A DNA stretch of 20,875 bases from Pseudomonadota bacterium (GCA_023411035.1 JAEYPE010000155.1:1-20875); one strand, 5' to 3'; counted from the stretch's first letter, positions 14,275 to 20,875 are shown. Program-made: numbers and translations. The notes: a model not told the origin generated them from the sequence alone.

Positions 14275-14298
14275 GGCCGCTTCCTCACCGCCCCCTTT

Positions 14299-15057
14299 TC
14301 ATCGCCCGCCGAGCCAGCCGGCCATTCCGGCCAGGGCGGCGGTGACCATGGCGCCCGCCGTCACCATGAAGACCAGCATCCCGCCGCCGACCATCGCCGG
14401 GGTGGCGACGAAATAGACGGGCATCGAGGGCATCACGCGGTTGACCAGAGCCAGCGCCATGTTGGCGATCATGCCGAAGATCAGGAAGGGGGCGGCCATC
14501 TGCACCCCCAGCCGGAAGGTGACGCCGACGAGTTGGGCGTAGCGCCCCGCCACCATGCCGGGATCGGGCAGCGCCGCCGCCGGCCAGCTTCCGTAGGAGC
14601 GGACCAGCGCGTCGATCATCAGGTAATGCAGGTCGAGCGCGAACAGCAGCGCCAGCCCCGAGATGACCAGCGTGCCGGACAGGATCGACCCGCTCTCGAA
14701 CCCCGCCGCGTCGGTGCCGAAGGGATTGCTTAGGCCCATCGCCTGCGCGGCGATGTTGCCCGCGACCTGGAGTGCCGCCAGGAACAGCTTGGCCCCCAGC
14801 CCGAGGAAGGCGCCGGCCACAGTCTCCGCGAAGATCTGCTCCAGCATCACCGCGGCGTCTGGGGGCAGGCGGTCCGGCAGGCCGGGCACGGTCGGGGTCA
14901 GGGCCAGCGCCACGGGAATCGCGATGCACAGCCGCACGCGCGGCGGCACCGCCAGTTCCCCGAAGCCCGGCAGCAGGCTGACGGCGGCGGCGACGCGGGC
15001 GAAGACCAGGAAGGCGCGGTAGACTTCCAGGCTCAGCATATCGGCGAGTGGGTCCAT
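14299..15057 (-). CDS. fliR: Flagellar export gate protein FliR
   Basis: FliR is a polytopic protein of the export gate, which assembles with FliP and FliQ in the centre of the MS ring. The 252-residue product is almost entirely hydrophobic. It starts MDPLADMLSLEVYRAFLVFA, with helices through LCIAIPVALALTPTVPGLP, and has the family segment FAETVAGAFLGLGAKLFLAA (about 78-97). QVAGNIAAQAMGLSNPFGTD and LHYLMIDALVRSYGSWP are also characteristic. The end is SMPVYFVATPAMVGGGMLVF followed by a last membrane helix. The length is close to the usual 260. The ATG at 15055-15057 has a GGGAGGGAC-type purine tract upstream and lies 23 bp after the flhA stop. A much longer open frame covers the same codons but runs through flhA in the wrong frame, so it was rejected. 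Confidence 0.95.
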   Translation of the reverse strand: MDPLADMLSLEVYRAFLVFARVAAAVSLLPGFGELAVPPRVRLCIAIPVALALTPTVPGLPDRLPPDAAVMLEQIFAETVAGAFLGLGAKLFLAALQVAGNIAAQAMGLSNPFGTDAAGFESGSILSGTLVISGLALLFALDLHYLMIDALVRSYGSWPAAALPDPGMVAGRYAQLVGVTFRLGVQMAAPFLIFGMIANMALALVNRVMPSMPVYFVATPAMVGGGMLVFMVTAGAMVTAALAGMAGWLGGR

Positions 15058-15080
15058 GGCCGTCCCTCCCTCCCTTCCGC

Positions 15081-17174
15081 TCAGACCTGATCGACGGTCT
15101 TCACGGACACCTTGCGGTGCAGTTCCGCGTGGCTGATGACCGGGGTCATGGGGCTGACGCGCTCCAGCAGGGAACGGACGAAGGGCCGCACATCCGCCCC
15201 GACGAGCAGCGCCGGCCAGACCTGCGGCGTGGCGTGCTTCTGGATGGTGATGCGCAGCGCCGTCAGGAACTCCTGCACCTGGGTCGGCGGCATGGCGAAG
15301 CGGCGGTCCTCGCCCTCCGCCACGATGCTTTGCTGGAGCGCCTGCTCCCAGCGCGGGGTCAGGACGATCACCGGGACGAAGCCGTCCGGCGCGGTCAATG
15401 ATTGGCAGATCTGCTGGCCCAGCCGCGCCCGCACATGCTCCGTCACCAGCGTGATGTTGCGCGTCCAGTTCACCGCTTCGGCGATGGCCTCGACGATGGC
15501 GGGCAGGTTGCGGATCGACACCCGCTCCGCCAGAAGCGCCTGGAGCACGCGCTGCACCACCACCAGCGTGATGCGCGACGGCACCATGTCGGAGATCAGC
15601 TTCTGGTACTCCCGCCCCAGCCCGTCCAGCAGCTTCTGCATGGCCGCGAAGGTCAGCAGGGTGGACAGGTGGTCCTTGATGACCTCCGTCAGGTGGGTGG
15701 TGATGACGCTTTCCGGGTCGACCACCGTGTAGCCCTTGGCGATGGCCTCCTCGTGCCGGGCCGGGTCGATCCAGCGGGCCTGGAGGTTGAAGGTCGGCTC
15801 CCGCGTCGCCTCGCCGGGCAGGTCGGGGGCCGCCCCGCCGGTCGGGTCGATGGCGAGCAACTGCTTGGGCCGCACCTCGCCGCTCGCCACCTCGACGCCC
15901 ATGACGCTGACGACGTAGCCCTTGGGCGGCAGGAAGCTGCTGTCCTTGATGCGGACGGACGGCAGGATGAATCCGAACTCCTTGGCGAAGCGCTTGCGCA
16001 GCGTCTTCACCTTGCCGGTCAGCGGTCCGTTCTTGTTCAGGATCAGCGGGACGAGGTGGTTGCCGACCTCCACCTTCACCTCGTCCACCTTCAGCATGTC
16101 CTCCACCGACTCCTCGGCGGGGGCGGCGGTGGACTTGCGGCCTTCCTCCAGCCTGGCGAGGGCGGCGCGGCGCATCTTGCCCCGCATGGCGTACCAGCCC
16201 GCCGCGCCGAAGCCGCCGCCGAGCAGGACGAAGGGGACGGCGGGCAGGCCCGGCGTCACCCCCAGCGTGCAGAGCAGCCCGCCCGCCACCATCAGCGCCT
16301 TGGGATAGCCGCCGAGCTGGGCGAGCACCGCCTGATCGGCGGAACCGACGTTGCCGCCCTTGGTCACCAGCAGGCCGGCGGCCAGCGAGACGACCAGCGC
16401 CGGAATCTGCGTCGCCAGACCGTCGCCCACCGTCAGAATGGTGTAGACCGACGCCGCCGACTCGAAGGACATGCCCTGCTGCGCCATGCCGATGGCCATG
16501 CCGCCCAGCACGTTGATGGCGGTGATGACCAGCCCCGCCACCGCGTCGCCGCGCACGAATTTCGACGCGCCGTCCATGGCGCCGAAGAAAGTGCTTTCGT
16601 CCTCCAGCTCCTTGCGGCGGCGGCGGGCCTCCACGTCGTCGATCATGCCGGCGGACAGGTCGGCGTCGATGGCCATCTGCTTGCCGGGAATGGCGTCCAG
16701 CGTGAAGCGCGCCCCGACCTCCGCGATGCGGGTGGCGCCCTTGGTGATGACCACGAAGTTGATGACGATCAGGATGGCGAAGATCACCACGCCGATCACG
16801 AAGTTGCCGCCCATGATGAACTGGCTGAAGCCCTCGATCACATGGCCCGCGGCGGACGGGCCGGTGTGCCCGTGGCTGAGGATCAGGCGGGTCGAGGCGA
16901 TGTTCAGCGCCAGCCGCAGCACCGTGACGACCAGCAGCACGGTCGGGAAGGACGAGAAGTCGAGCGGCCTGCTGATCCACAGCGAGACCATCAGGATCAG
17001 CACGCTGACCGCCAGCGACAGCGTTAGTCCGATGTCGAGGAACCAGGTCGGCACCGGCAGGAAGAGCACCGCCAGCACCAGCAGGATGCCCAGCGCGAAC
17101 AGCACGTCGCGGTTCGCCAGTCCGGCGTCGCCGAGGCTGGTCATCCGGTTCCGGAAGGTGTCCGTGAAAGCCAT
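15081..17174 (-). CDS. flhA: Flagellar export protein FlhA
   Basis: FlhA is the largest export-gate subunit, a proton-channel membrane protein whose cytoplasmic ring docks chaperone-substrate complexes. The 697-residue length matches the family (about 690). The membrane half (about 25-330) contains PLDFSSFPTVLLVVTVLRLA and then LNIASTRLIL (70-99). The FHIPEP signature RIAEVGARFTLDAIPGKQMA is at 149-168, followed by IDADLSAGMIDD. The next cytoplasmic loop has RRRRKELEDESTFFGAMDGA and SKFVRGDAVAGL. The C-terminal domain (about 360-697) includes EYQKLISDMVPSRITLVVVQ and ends HRKVSVKTVDQV. The ATG has GGAG seven bases upstream. A 70-bp gap with an inverted repeat separates it from the upstream transglycosylase gene. 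It is followed closely by fliR. Virulence-type SctV homologues were considered and rejected because of the neighbours. Confidence 0.97.
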   Translation of the reverse strand: MAFTDTFRNRMTSLGDAGLANRDVLFALGILLVLAVLFLPVPTWFLDIGLTLSLAVSVLILMVSLWISRPLDFSSFPTVLLVVTVLRLALNIASTRLILSHGHTGPSAAGHVIEGFSQFIMGGNFVIGVVIFAILIVINFVVITKGATRIAEVGARFTLDAIPGKQMAIDADLSAGMIDDVEARRRRKELEDESTFFGAMDGASKFVRGDAVAGLVITAINVLGGMAIGMAQQGMSFESAASVYTILTVGDGLATQIPALVVSLAAGLLVTKGGNVGSADQAVLAQLGGYPKALMVAGGLLCTLGVTPGLPAVPFVLLGGGFGAAGWYAMRGKMRRAALARLEEGRKSTAAPAEESVEDMLKVDEVKVEVGNHLVPLILNKNGPLTGKVKTLRKRFAKEFGFILPSVRIKDSSFLPPKGYVVSVMGVEVASGEVRPKQLLAIDPTGGAAPDLPGEATREPTFNLQARWIDPARHEEAIAKGYTVVDPESVITTHLTEVIKDHLSTLLTFAAMQKLLDGLGREYQKLISDMVPSRITLVVVQRVLQALLAERVSIRNLPAIVEAIAEAVNWTRNITLVTEHVRARLGQQICQSLTAPDGFVPVIVLTPRWEQALQQSIVAEGEDRRFAMPPTQVQEFLTALRITIQKHATPQVWPALLVGADVRPFVRSLLERVSPMTPVISHAELHRKVSVKTVDQV

Positions 17175-17220
17175 GCGGGAACTCCAGGGTGCGGCACCGC
17201 CGGTACGCTAGCGCCCCGCG

Positions 17221-17237
17221 GTAAAACCGGCTTTTAC
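17221..17237 (-). promoter_or_regulatory. AT-rich inverted repeat upstream of flhA, related to the flgB/flgE motif
   Basis: GTAAAA (17221-17226) and TTTTAC (17232-17237) flank CCGGC. Read in the flhA direction it is GTAAAAGCCGGTTTTACC, followed by GCGG. This closely resembles the flgB-side motif TTTTAAATCCGGTTTTAAAC, also followed by GCGG. It lies 46 bp upstream of the flhA start in an otherwise GC-rich operon. It could be an internal promoter site or a weak hairpin. Confidence 0.35.
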
Positions 17238-17244
17238 ATCCGCG

Positions 17245-18018
17245 TCAGTCCGCCGCCGGCAGCAGCGGCTTCACCGCCGCGTTCGCGTAGAGGCTGGACA
17301 GGAAGGACAGGCGGCCAAGCTCCGCCCGGCCCCAGGCGGGAAGCGCGCCGGGGGCCGCGGCTTGGGAACTGGCGGCTTGGGGGCCGGCGGCCAGCGTCTT
17401 CAGGTAATCCATGGCGTGCGCCACCCAGCGCAGATTGCCGCCGACGCGCTGGCGGTAGGCCGCACCCCGCTCCGACTGGGCGGAGTGGTAGCGCGCGATG
17501 GCGGCGTCCAGCGATCCCTGCGCGCGGTGCAGATCGCCCAGGAAGCGCGCGGCGTAGCGGGCGTTGGCACGCGGGTCGAAGGCGGTTTCCAGGTCGGGAA
17601 AGGCGTCGGGGTGCCATTTCAGATTTACCTGGAGGCAACCCACGTCGATGGAGCGCGTACCCCGCGCCTGTGCCGCGCGCACGAAGGCGATGGCCTCCTC
17701 CCGCGTCGGGAAGTAGTGGGAAGCGCCTTCGGTGTTGACGGTCCAGGGCCAGATGGTGAACAGCCGGTCGGCGGTCATCCGCCCGGCCTCGGTGAATCCC
17801 ATGGCGAGCAGCATATGGTCGGCCACCCCCGCCTCCCGCTCCGCCGCCAGGATGGCGTCGATGCAGGCGGCTTCCGGCGGCAGGCTGCGGGAAGGGATGG
17901 CGCGCGGCGCGTAGAGGGCGGTGGACCATGTGCCGATCTGGGCCGCGGGCGCCTTCACGTCCGCGGCGGTTGCGGTTCCGGCCAGAAGCAGCGCCGCCAG
18001 TCCGGCCAGCCGGCGCAT
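17245..18018 (-). CDS. SLT-type lytic transglycosylase in the flagellar operon (SltF-like)
   Basis: This is a predicted exported peptidoglycan-cleaving enzyme. It would open the wall so the rod can pass. A signal peptide is visible: MRRLAGLAALLLAGTATAAD, with cleavage expected after TATAA. The SLT-like catalytic domain (about 50-200) has the putative catalytic Glu77 in LLAMGFTEAGRM. The IDVGCLQVNLKWHPDAF block and the ARYAARFLGDL and AIARYHSAQSERG motifs follow, in the order expected for transglycosylases. The usual Glu-Ser is Glu-Ala here. The C-terminal tail (about 210-257) is Ala/Pro-rich and may bind a partner. The ATG directly follows the fliQ stop (TGAATG), so the two are coupled. In Rhodobacter sphaeroides an SltF protein encoded among flagellar genes does this job beside a single-domain FlgJ. 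The same pairing occurs here. Confidence 0.88.
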   Translation of the reverse strand: MRRLAGLAALLLAGTATAADVKAPAAQIGTWSTALYAPRAIPSRSLPPEAACIDAILAAEREAGVADHMLLAMGFTEAGRMTADRLFTIWPWTVNTEGASHYFPTREEAIAFVRAAQARGTRSIDVGCLQVNLKWHPDAFPDLETAFDPRANARYAARFLGDLHRAQGSLDAAIARYHSAQSERGAAYRQRVGGNLRWVAHAMDYLKTLAAGPQAASSQAAAPGALPAWGRAELGRLSFLSSLYANAAVKPLLPAAD

Positions 18019-18285
18019 TCACCGCACCGAGACGATGAGGCTGCCCAGCCGGTCGGCGTAGGTGGACAGGGCGCTGTACATGAAGGGCAGCGCCAGCACG
18101 GTGGTGACCAGGATGGCGACGATCTTCGGCACGAAGGTGAGCGTCATCTCCTGCACCTGGGTCAGCGCCTGGATGAGCGAGATCGTCACGCCCACGAGCA
18201 CCGCGATGACCAGCGGCGGCGCGGCGATCAGCAGCATCGTCCAGATGCCGGTGCGCAGGACTTCCAGCACGTCGGCTTCGTTCAT
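18019..18285 (-). CDS. fliQ: Flagellar export gate protein FliQ
   Basis: FliQ is a small two-helix membrane protein of the export gate, wrapped around FliP and FliR. The 88-residue product matches the family length of 89. It begins MNEADVLEVLRTGIWTMLLI, has the first membrane segment through AAPPLVIAVLVGVTISLIQA, then the conserved LTQVQEMTLTFVPKIVAILV, and a second membrane segment (TTVLALPFMYSALSTYADRL). The ATG at 18283-18285 has AGGA about ten bases upstream. A frame extension upstream was rejected because it runs into a repeat element. The stop touches the transglycosylase start directly. FliP, its partner, is not in this window, so the usual fliP-fliQ-fliR order is broken. Confidence 0.95.
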   Translation of the reverse strand: MNEADVLEVLRTGIWTMLLIAAPPLVIAVLVGVTISLIQALTQVQEMTLTFVPKIVAILVTTVLALPFMYSALSTYADRLGSLIVSVR

Positions 18286-18302
18286 GGGAATGATCCTGTG
18301 TG

Positions 18303-18386
18303 TTGCCCCCACCCTTCCCATGCCGCGCAGGGGAGGGAGCTTAATCCCCTCCCCTGCGAAGCGGGGGAGGGTTAGGGAGGGGGCAA
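18303..18386. repeat. Palindromic GC-rich repeat element between fliE and fliQ
   Basis: The 120-bp gap inside the operon contains an 84-bp structured unit. Its ends, TTGCCCCCACCCT (18303-18315) and AGGGAGGGGGCAA (18374-18386), are inverted repeats matching at 12 of 13 positions. Inside is CCCTCCCC (18347-18354) paired with GGGGAGGG (18364-18371), the latter just inside the right end. This has the look of a short non-autonomous palindromic repeat. No open frame crosses it convincingly. Confidence 0.6.
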
Positions 18387-18405
18387 TGCTTCCGAACGGA
18401 AACGC

Positions 18406-18762
18406 TCAGATCGCCATCCGCATGACGTCCTGATACGCCTGCACCATGCGGTCGCGGATGGACACGACCGTCTGCACCGTCATCTCCGCGGCCAGAACGG
18501 AGCGCACGACCTCGTGCGTCCCGGCCTTTCCGGCGACGGCGGCGACGGACATGCGCTCGCCCTCGTTCAGCGTCTCCACGGCCTGCGACACCTGACGGTC
18601 GAGGAAGGCGCCGAAGCTGCTTTCCGCCGCCGACGCCGTTTCCGTGGGAGACGATGCCGCAGCCGCCGGCGGCGTGGCGAGCGACGCGGCGGGCGCCGGC
18701 TGGGCCAGGGGCGCGCGGTGAAGGGCGTAGGCGGCGGCAGCGCGGCCGATGGGTTCGATCAT
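18406..18762 (-). CDS. fliE: Flagellar rod adaptor protein FliE
   Basis: FliE joins the MS ring and export gate to the proximal rod. The 118-residue product has a low-complexity Ala/Pro N-terminal part (about 10-45). The conserved C-terminal helical region then begins at SSFGAFLDRQVSQAVETLNE and continues through AGKAGTHEVVRSVLAAEMTV. It ends TVVSIRDRMVQAYQDVMRMA, the family's most conserved stretch (expected V-x-x-RNK-x-x-x-AYxEIMRM). It is slightly longer than the enteric 104 residues because of the N-terminal insertion. The ATG at 18760-18762 has GAGGAG upstream, overlapping the flgC stop, with a 12-bp gap. The repeat element lies directly downstream, before fliQ. Confidence 0.94.
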   Translation of the reverse strand: MIEPIGRAAAAYALHRAPLAQPAPAASLATPPAAAASSPTETASAAESSFGAFLDRQVSQAVETLNEGERMSVAAVAGKAGTHEVVRSVLAAEMTVQTVVSIRDRMVQAYQDVMRMAI

Positions 18763-18774
18763 GCTCTAATCTCC

Positions 18775-19194
18775 TCAGCCGCGCAGAAGGTCGATCATGC
18801 GGCCCATCATGGTGCGCGTCTGCTCGATGACGTTGACGCTCGCCTCGAAGGACCGGCTGGCCTCGCGCATGTCCATCATCTCGATCAGCGTCTGGACGTT
18901 CGGGCGCTTGACGTAGCCCTTCTCGTCGGCGGCGGGGTGCGAGGGTTCGTAGACGATCTTGAAGTCGCTGCGGTCGCGCCCGATCTGCTTCACCTTCACG
19001 ATCTCCGAACCGGCGGCGCGGTCCATCGTGGTGGCGAAGGAAACGGTCTTGCGGCGGTAGGGATCGCCGCCCGGCGTCATGGCGGTGGAATCGGAGTTCG
19101 CGATGTTCTCGGCGACCACGCGCAGCCGGGTGCCCTGCGCCTGCAGGCCCGAACTGGCGATGCGCAACGTCGCGGCCAGGGGATCCGTGTGCAT
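18775..19194 (-). CDS. flgC: Flagellar proximal rod protein FlgC
   Basis: FlgC is a proximal rod subunit exported through the flagellar apparatus. The start MHTDPLAATLRIASSGLQAQ, followed by RLRVVAENIANSDSTAMTPG, is the rod protein signature. FlgC-typical blocks follow: DPYRRKTVSFATTMDRAAGS and VYEPSHPAADEKGYVKRPNV (the HPxA-x-x-GYV-x-x-PNV motif). The end is EMMDMREASRSFEASVNVIE followed by a short C terminus, MMGRMIDLLRG. The length of 139 residues fits. Of the possible starts, the ATG at 19192-19194 is preferred because it has GGAGG about eight bases upstream and matches the family N terminus. The upstream extension of 12 codons overlaps flgB and is unlikely. It is the second gene of the operon. 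Confidence 0.95.
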   Translation of the reverse strand: MHTDPLAATLRIASSGLQAQGTRLRVVAENIANSDSTAMTPGGDPYRRKTVSFATTMDRAAGSEIVKVKQIGRDRSDFKIVYEPSHPAADEKGYVKRPNVQTLIEMMDMREASRSFEASVNVIEQTRTMMGRMIDLLRG

Positions 19195-19214
19195 GGGGGT
19201 GCCTCCGGTCATCG

Positions 19215-19607
19215 TCAGCCGGCGCGCCAAGCGGCGCGCAGGATTTGCAGGTTGCGCTGGAACAGGCCGGCGGTCAGCGCGAAGGCGTCACGCGTCTCGC
19301 TGCCCTTGGTCATCTCCTGCTCCAGCGACACGGCGTTGCCGTCCGGCGTGGCCTCCCACTGCTCGGGCTTGCGCGCCTCCTGCACCGCACCGGACGGGTT
19401 GAAGCCGGTCAGGTGCAGGGGCGAGGTGCGCATGGGCGCCACCGTCTGCGGGCCGTCCAGCAGCGCCGCGAAGGGCTTCAGGTCCTTCGGCTGATAGCCG
19501 GGCGTGTTCGCGTTCACGACGTTGGCGGCGATCAGCTTCTGCCGCTCGGCCAAGTAATCGAGACGCGCGCCGGTCAGCCGGAACACCGAAATATTGCTAA
19601 AATCCAT
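19215..19607 (-). CDS. flgB: Flagellar proximal rod protein FlgB
   Basis: FlgB is the most proximal rod subunit, next to FliE. The sequence begins MDFSNISVFRLTGARLDYLA and then carries the rod signature RQKLIAANVVNANTPGYQPK, followed by DLKPFAALLD. A FlgB-like region, ATPDGNAVSLEQEMTKGSET, is at about 87-106, and the C-terminal helix DAFALTAGLFQRNLQILRAA follows. At 130 residues it is near the usual 138. The start is supported by the family N terminus; the ribosome binding site is weak (AGGG nine bases upstream). It is the first gene of the minus-strand operon, with a 20-bp gap to flgC. It shares a 125-bp divergent promoter region with fliI. Confidence 0.95.
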   Translation of the reverse strand: MDFSNISVFRLTGARLDYLAERQKLIAANVVNANTPGYQPKDLKPFAALLDGPQTVAPMRTSPLHLTGFNPSGAVQEARKPEQWEATPDGNAVSLEQEMTKGSETRDAFALTAGLFQRNLQILRAAWRAG

Positions 19608-19732
19608 TCGAACGGCCCTATCGCAAAGCCGGAAAACAAGGCAAGGCCAAGATGATCCTCCGCGTTTAAAACCGGATTTAAAATCTCCATGCCAGGATCG
19701 GCCCGTTCCGACACGGCGGAGACGACCGGGCC
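19608..19732. promoter_or_regulatory. Divergent promoter region of flgB and fliI
   Basis: This gap of 125 bp separates the start of flgB from that of fliI. It is distinctly AT-richer than its surroundings between about 19620 and 19690 and holds the TTTAAAA repeat described separately. Both divergent flagellar transcripts must start here or within the neighbouring gene, so shared control is likely. Confidence 0.6.
19665..19683 (-). promoter_or_regulatory. Tandem TTTAAAA motif (CtrA-like) between flgB and fliI
   Basis: TTTAAAA occurs at 19665-19671 and 19677-19683, a 12-base period. The two TTAA cores are eight bases apart, one more than the CtrA consensus. Read toward flgB the site is TTTTAAATCCGGTTTTAAA. 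It shares TTTAAATCCG exactly with the site upstream of flgE, in the same orientation. It lies about 58 bp from the flgB start and 50 bp from the fliI start. Confidence 0.5.
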
Positions 19733-20875
19733 ATGCGCGTGCTTTCCAACCTCCTGTCCGAGATCGAGCGGATGCCGACCCGATCCTGGCGCGGCGAAAT
19801 CCGCAGCGCCGCCGGCATGACGCTGGAGGTGGAGGGGCTGCGCCGCGTGCTGGCGGTGGGCGACAAATGCTGGGCGGAGACGGCGCGCGGCCAGCGCCTG
19901 CTATGCGAAACCATCGGCTTCCGCCAGGGCCGCACGCTGCTGATGGCCTTCGACAATCTGGAGGGCGTGGCGGAGGGATGCGCCGCCGTCACCGACGACA
20001 CCGCCTTCACGCTGCGCCCCGGCCCCGGCTGGCTGGGCCGCGTGGTCAACGCGCTGGGGGAGCCGATCGACGGGCGCGGCCCCCTGCGCAACGGCCACCA
20101 CGCCCGCCCGCTGCGCGCCGCCCCGCCGCCGGCCTACGCGCGCCGCCGGGTGGGGGCGAAGATGGACACGGGCGTGCGCGCCATCGACGTCTTCACCCCG
20201 ATCTGCCGGGGCCAGCGCATGGGCGTCTTCGCCGGGTCCGGCGTCGGCAAATCGCCCCTGCTGTCGATGTTCGCCCGCCACGCCGGGGCCGACGCCATCG
20301 TGATCGGGCTGGTCGGCGAGCGCGGGCGCGAGGTGCAGGAATTCATTCAGGACGATCTGGGCGAGGACGGCCTCGCCCGCTCCGTCGTCGTGGTCGCCAC
20401 GTCGGACGAGCCGCCGCTGATGCGCCGGCAGGCCGCCCATCTCTGCCTGACCGTGGCGGAGGAGTTGCGCGACCGCGGCCTGCATGTCCTCTGCCTGATC
20501 GACAGCGTGACCCGCTTCGCCATGGCCCAGCGCGAGATCGGGCTGGCCGCCGGGGAGCCGCCGACCGCCAAGAGCTACCCGCCCAGCGTCTTCGCCGAAC
20601 TGCCCAAGCTGATGGAGCGCGCCGGGCCGGGCCAGGAGGGCCAGGGCGACATCACCGGCATCTTCACCGTTCTGGTGGACGGCGACGACCATGACGAGCC
20701 CATCGCCGACGCGGTGCGCGGCATCCTGGACGGCCATGTCGTGCTGGACCGCCGCATCGCGGAGCAGGGGCGCTACCCCGCCGTGAACGTGCTGCGCAGC
20801 GTGTCGCGCCTGCTGCCCGGCTGCCACACGGCGGAGCAGAACGCCCTGCTGCGCCGCGCCCGCAGCCTCGCCGCC
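19733..20875 (+). CDS. fliI: Flagellar export ATPase FliI (3' truncated by window edge)
   Basis: FliI is the F1-like ATPase that energises and unloads export cargo at the flagellar base. The frame from the ATG at 19733 stays open for 381 codons to the last base with no stop, so some 60-70 residues are missing compared with the usual 440-460. Visible motifs in order are LGRVVNALGEPIDGRGPL, then VRAIDVFTPICRGQRMGVFA, then the Walker A loop AGSGVGKSPLL (167-177, Lys173). IVIGLVGERGREVQEFI carries the probable catalytic Glu196. VLCLIDSVTRFAMAQREIGL has the Walker B Asp257, and GEPPTAKSYPPSVFAELPKL is the FliI/SctN signature. The residue after GKS is Pro, where Val or Thr is more usual. It is divergent from flgB. 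SctN and F1-beta were considered; the flagellar context decides. Confidence 0.95.
   Translation, partial: MRVLSNLLSEIERMPTRSWRGEIRSAAGMTLEVEGLRRVLAVGDKCWAETARGQRLLCETIGFRQGRTLLMAFDNLEGVAEGCAAVTDDTAFTLRPGPGWLGRVVNALGEPIDGRGPLRNGHHARPLRAAPPPAYARRRVGAKMDTGVRAIDVFTPICRGQRMGVFAGSGVGKSPLLSMFARHAGADAIVIGLVGERGREVQEFIQDDLGEDGLARSVVVVATSDEPPLMRRQAAHLCLTVAEELRDRGLHVLCLIDSVTRFAMAQREIGLAAGEPPTAKSYPPSVFAELPKLMERAGPGQEGQGDITGIFTVLVDGDDHDEPIADAVRGILDGHVVLDRRIAEQGRYPAVNVLRSVSRLLPGCHTAEQNALLRRARSLAA

Noticed and set aside
14299..16980. An 893-codon open frame on the minus strand covering fliR and most of flhA
   Set aside because: Only its last 252 codons (fliR) have family sequence. The upstream part is a low-complexity Arg/Gly/Ala translation of flhA in a wrong frame, caused by high GC.
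18303..18386. CRISPR-like repeat
   Set aside because: There is one palindromic unit only, with no regularly spaced repeats or spacers.
19594..20694. A 366-codon plus-strand frame over the fliI region
   Set aside because: Its translation is Arg/Pro/Ala-rich with no known motif. The frame starting at 19733 encodes a clear FliI and is open to the window end.

Overview
The window is GC-rich DNA of about 70 percent G+C, densely coding, with a codon usage typical of an alphaproteobacterium. Its combination of features points to a Rhodospirillales organism, most simply an Azospirillum-like one. Those features are a single-domain rod-binding FlgJ, a separate secreted transglycosylase inside the flagellar operon, TTAA-N7-TTAA (CtrA-type) boxes at flagellar promoters, and short palindromic GC-rich repeats. 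The species assignment is inference. I saw no rRNA, tRNA, insertion sequence, integrase, toxin-antitoxin, phage gene or CRISPR array.

Layout. At the left edge is the C-terminal signalling half of a methyl-accepting chemotaxis protein (3-647, cut by the window start). It converges on a 67-residue protein of unknown function (696-899, minus), which is divergent from an acidic 344-residue protein of unknown function (1085-2119). Next come a small helix-turn-helix protein (2251-2574) and a convergent protein with two cold-shock-like domains (2657-3265, minus).

From 3576 to 9322 there is one compact plus-strand flagellar operon: flgE (hook), flgK and flgL (hook-filament junction), flgI (P ring), a single-domain flgJ/cheL-type rod-binding gene, and an flgN-like chaperone gene. 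An intermezzo follows: a family 9 glycosyltransferase (9468-10475), an SLC13-type permease with two TrkA-C domains (10497-12332, minus) and an unknown 179-residue protein (12615-13154).

From 19607 leftwards to 13186 runs a minus-strand flagellar operon: flgB, flgC, fliE, fliQ, an SLT-type lytic transglycosylase, flhA, fliR and flhB. It therefore encodes proximal rod proteins, the rod adaptor, most of the export gate and a wall-opening enzyme. Divergent from flgB, and open at the right edge, is fliI, the export ATPase (19733 onward). It has no stop codon inside the window.

How it fits together. The minus operon and fliI build the export apparatus and proximal rod. The plus operon builds the hook, junction and P ring and supplies a chaperone. 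The single-domain FlgJ and the separate transglycosylase together replace the two-domain FlgJ of enterics. The same AT-rich motif, TTTAAATCCG followed by an AT-rich half, lies in the same orientation upstream of flgE, flgB and, in degenerate form, flhA. This suggests common control, most plausibly by CtrA. No wholly new system is evident. The best leads are this shared motif, the repeat element inserted between fliE and fliQ, and the unknown genes near the left edge.
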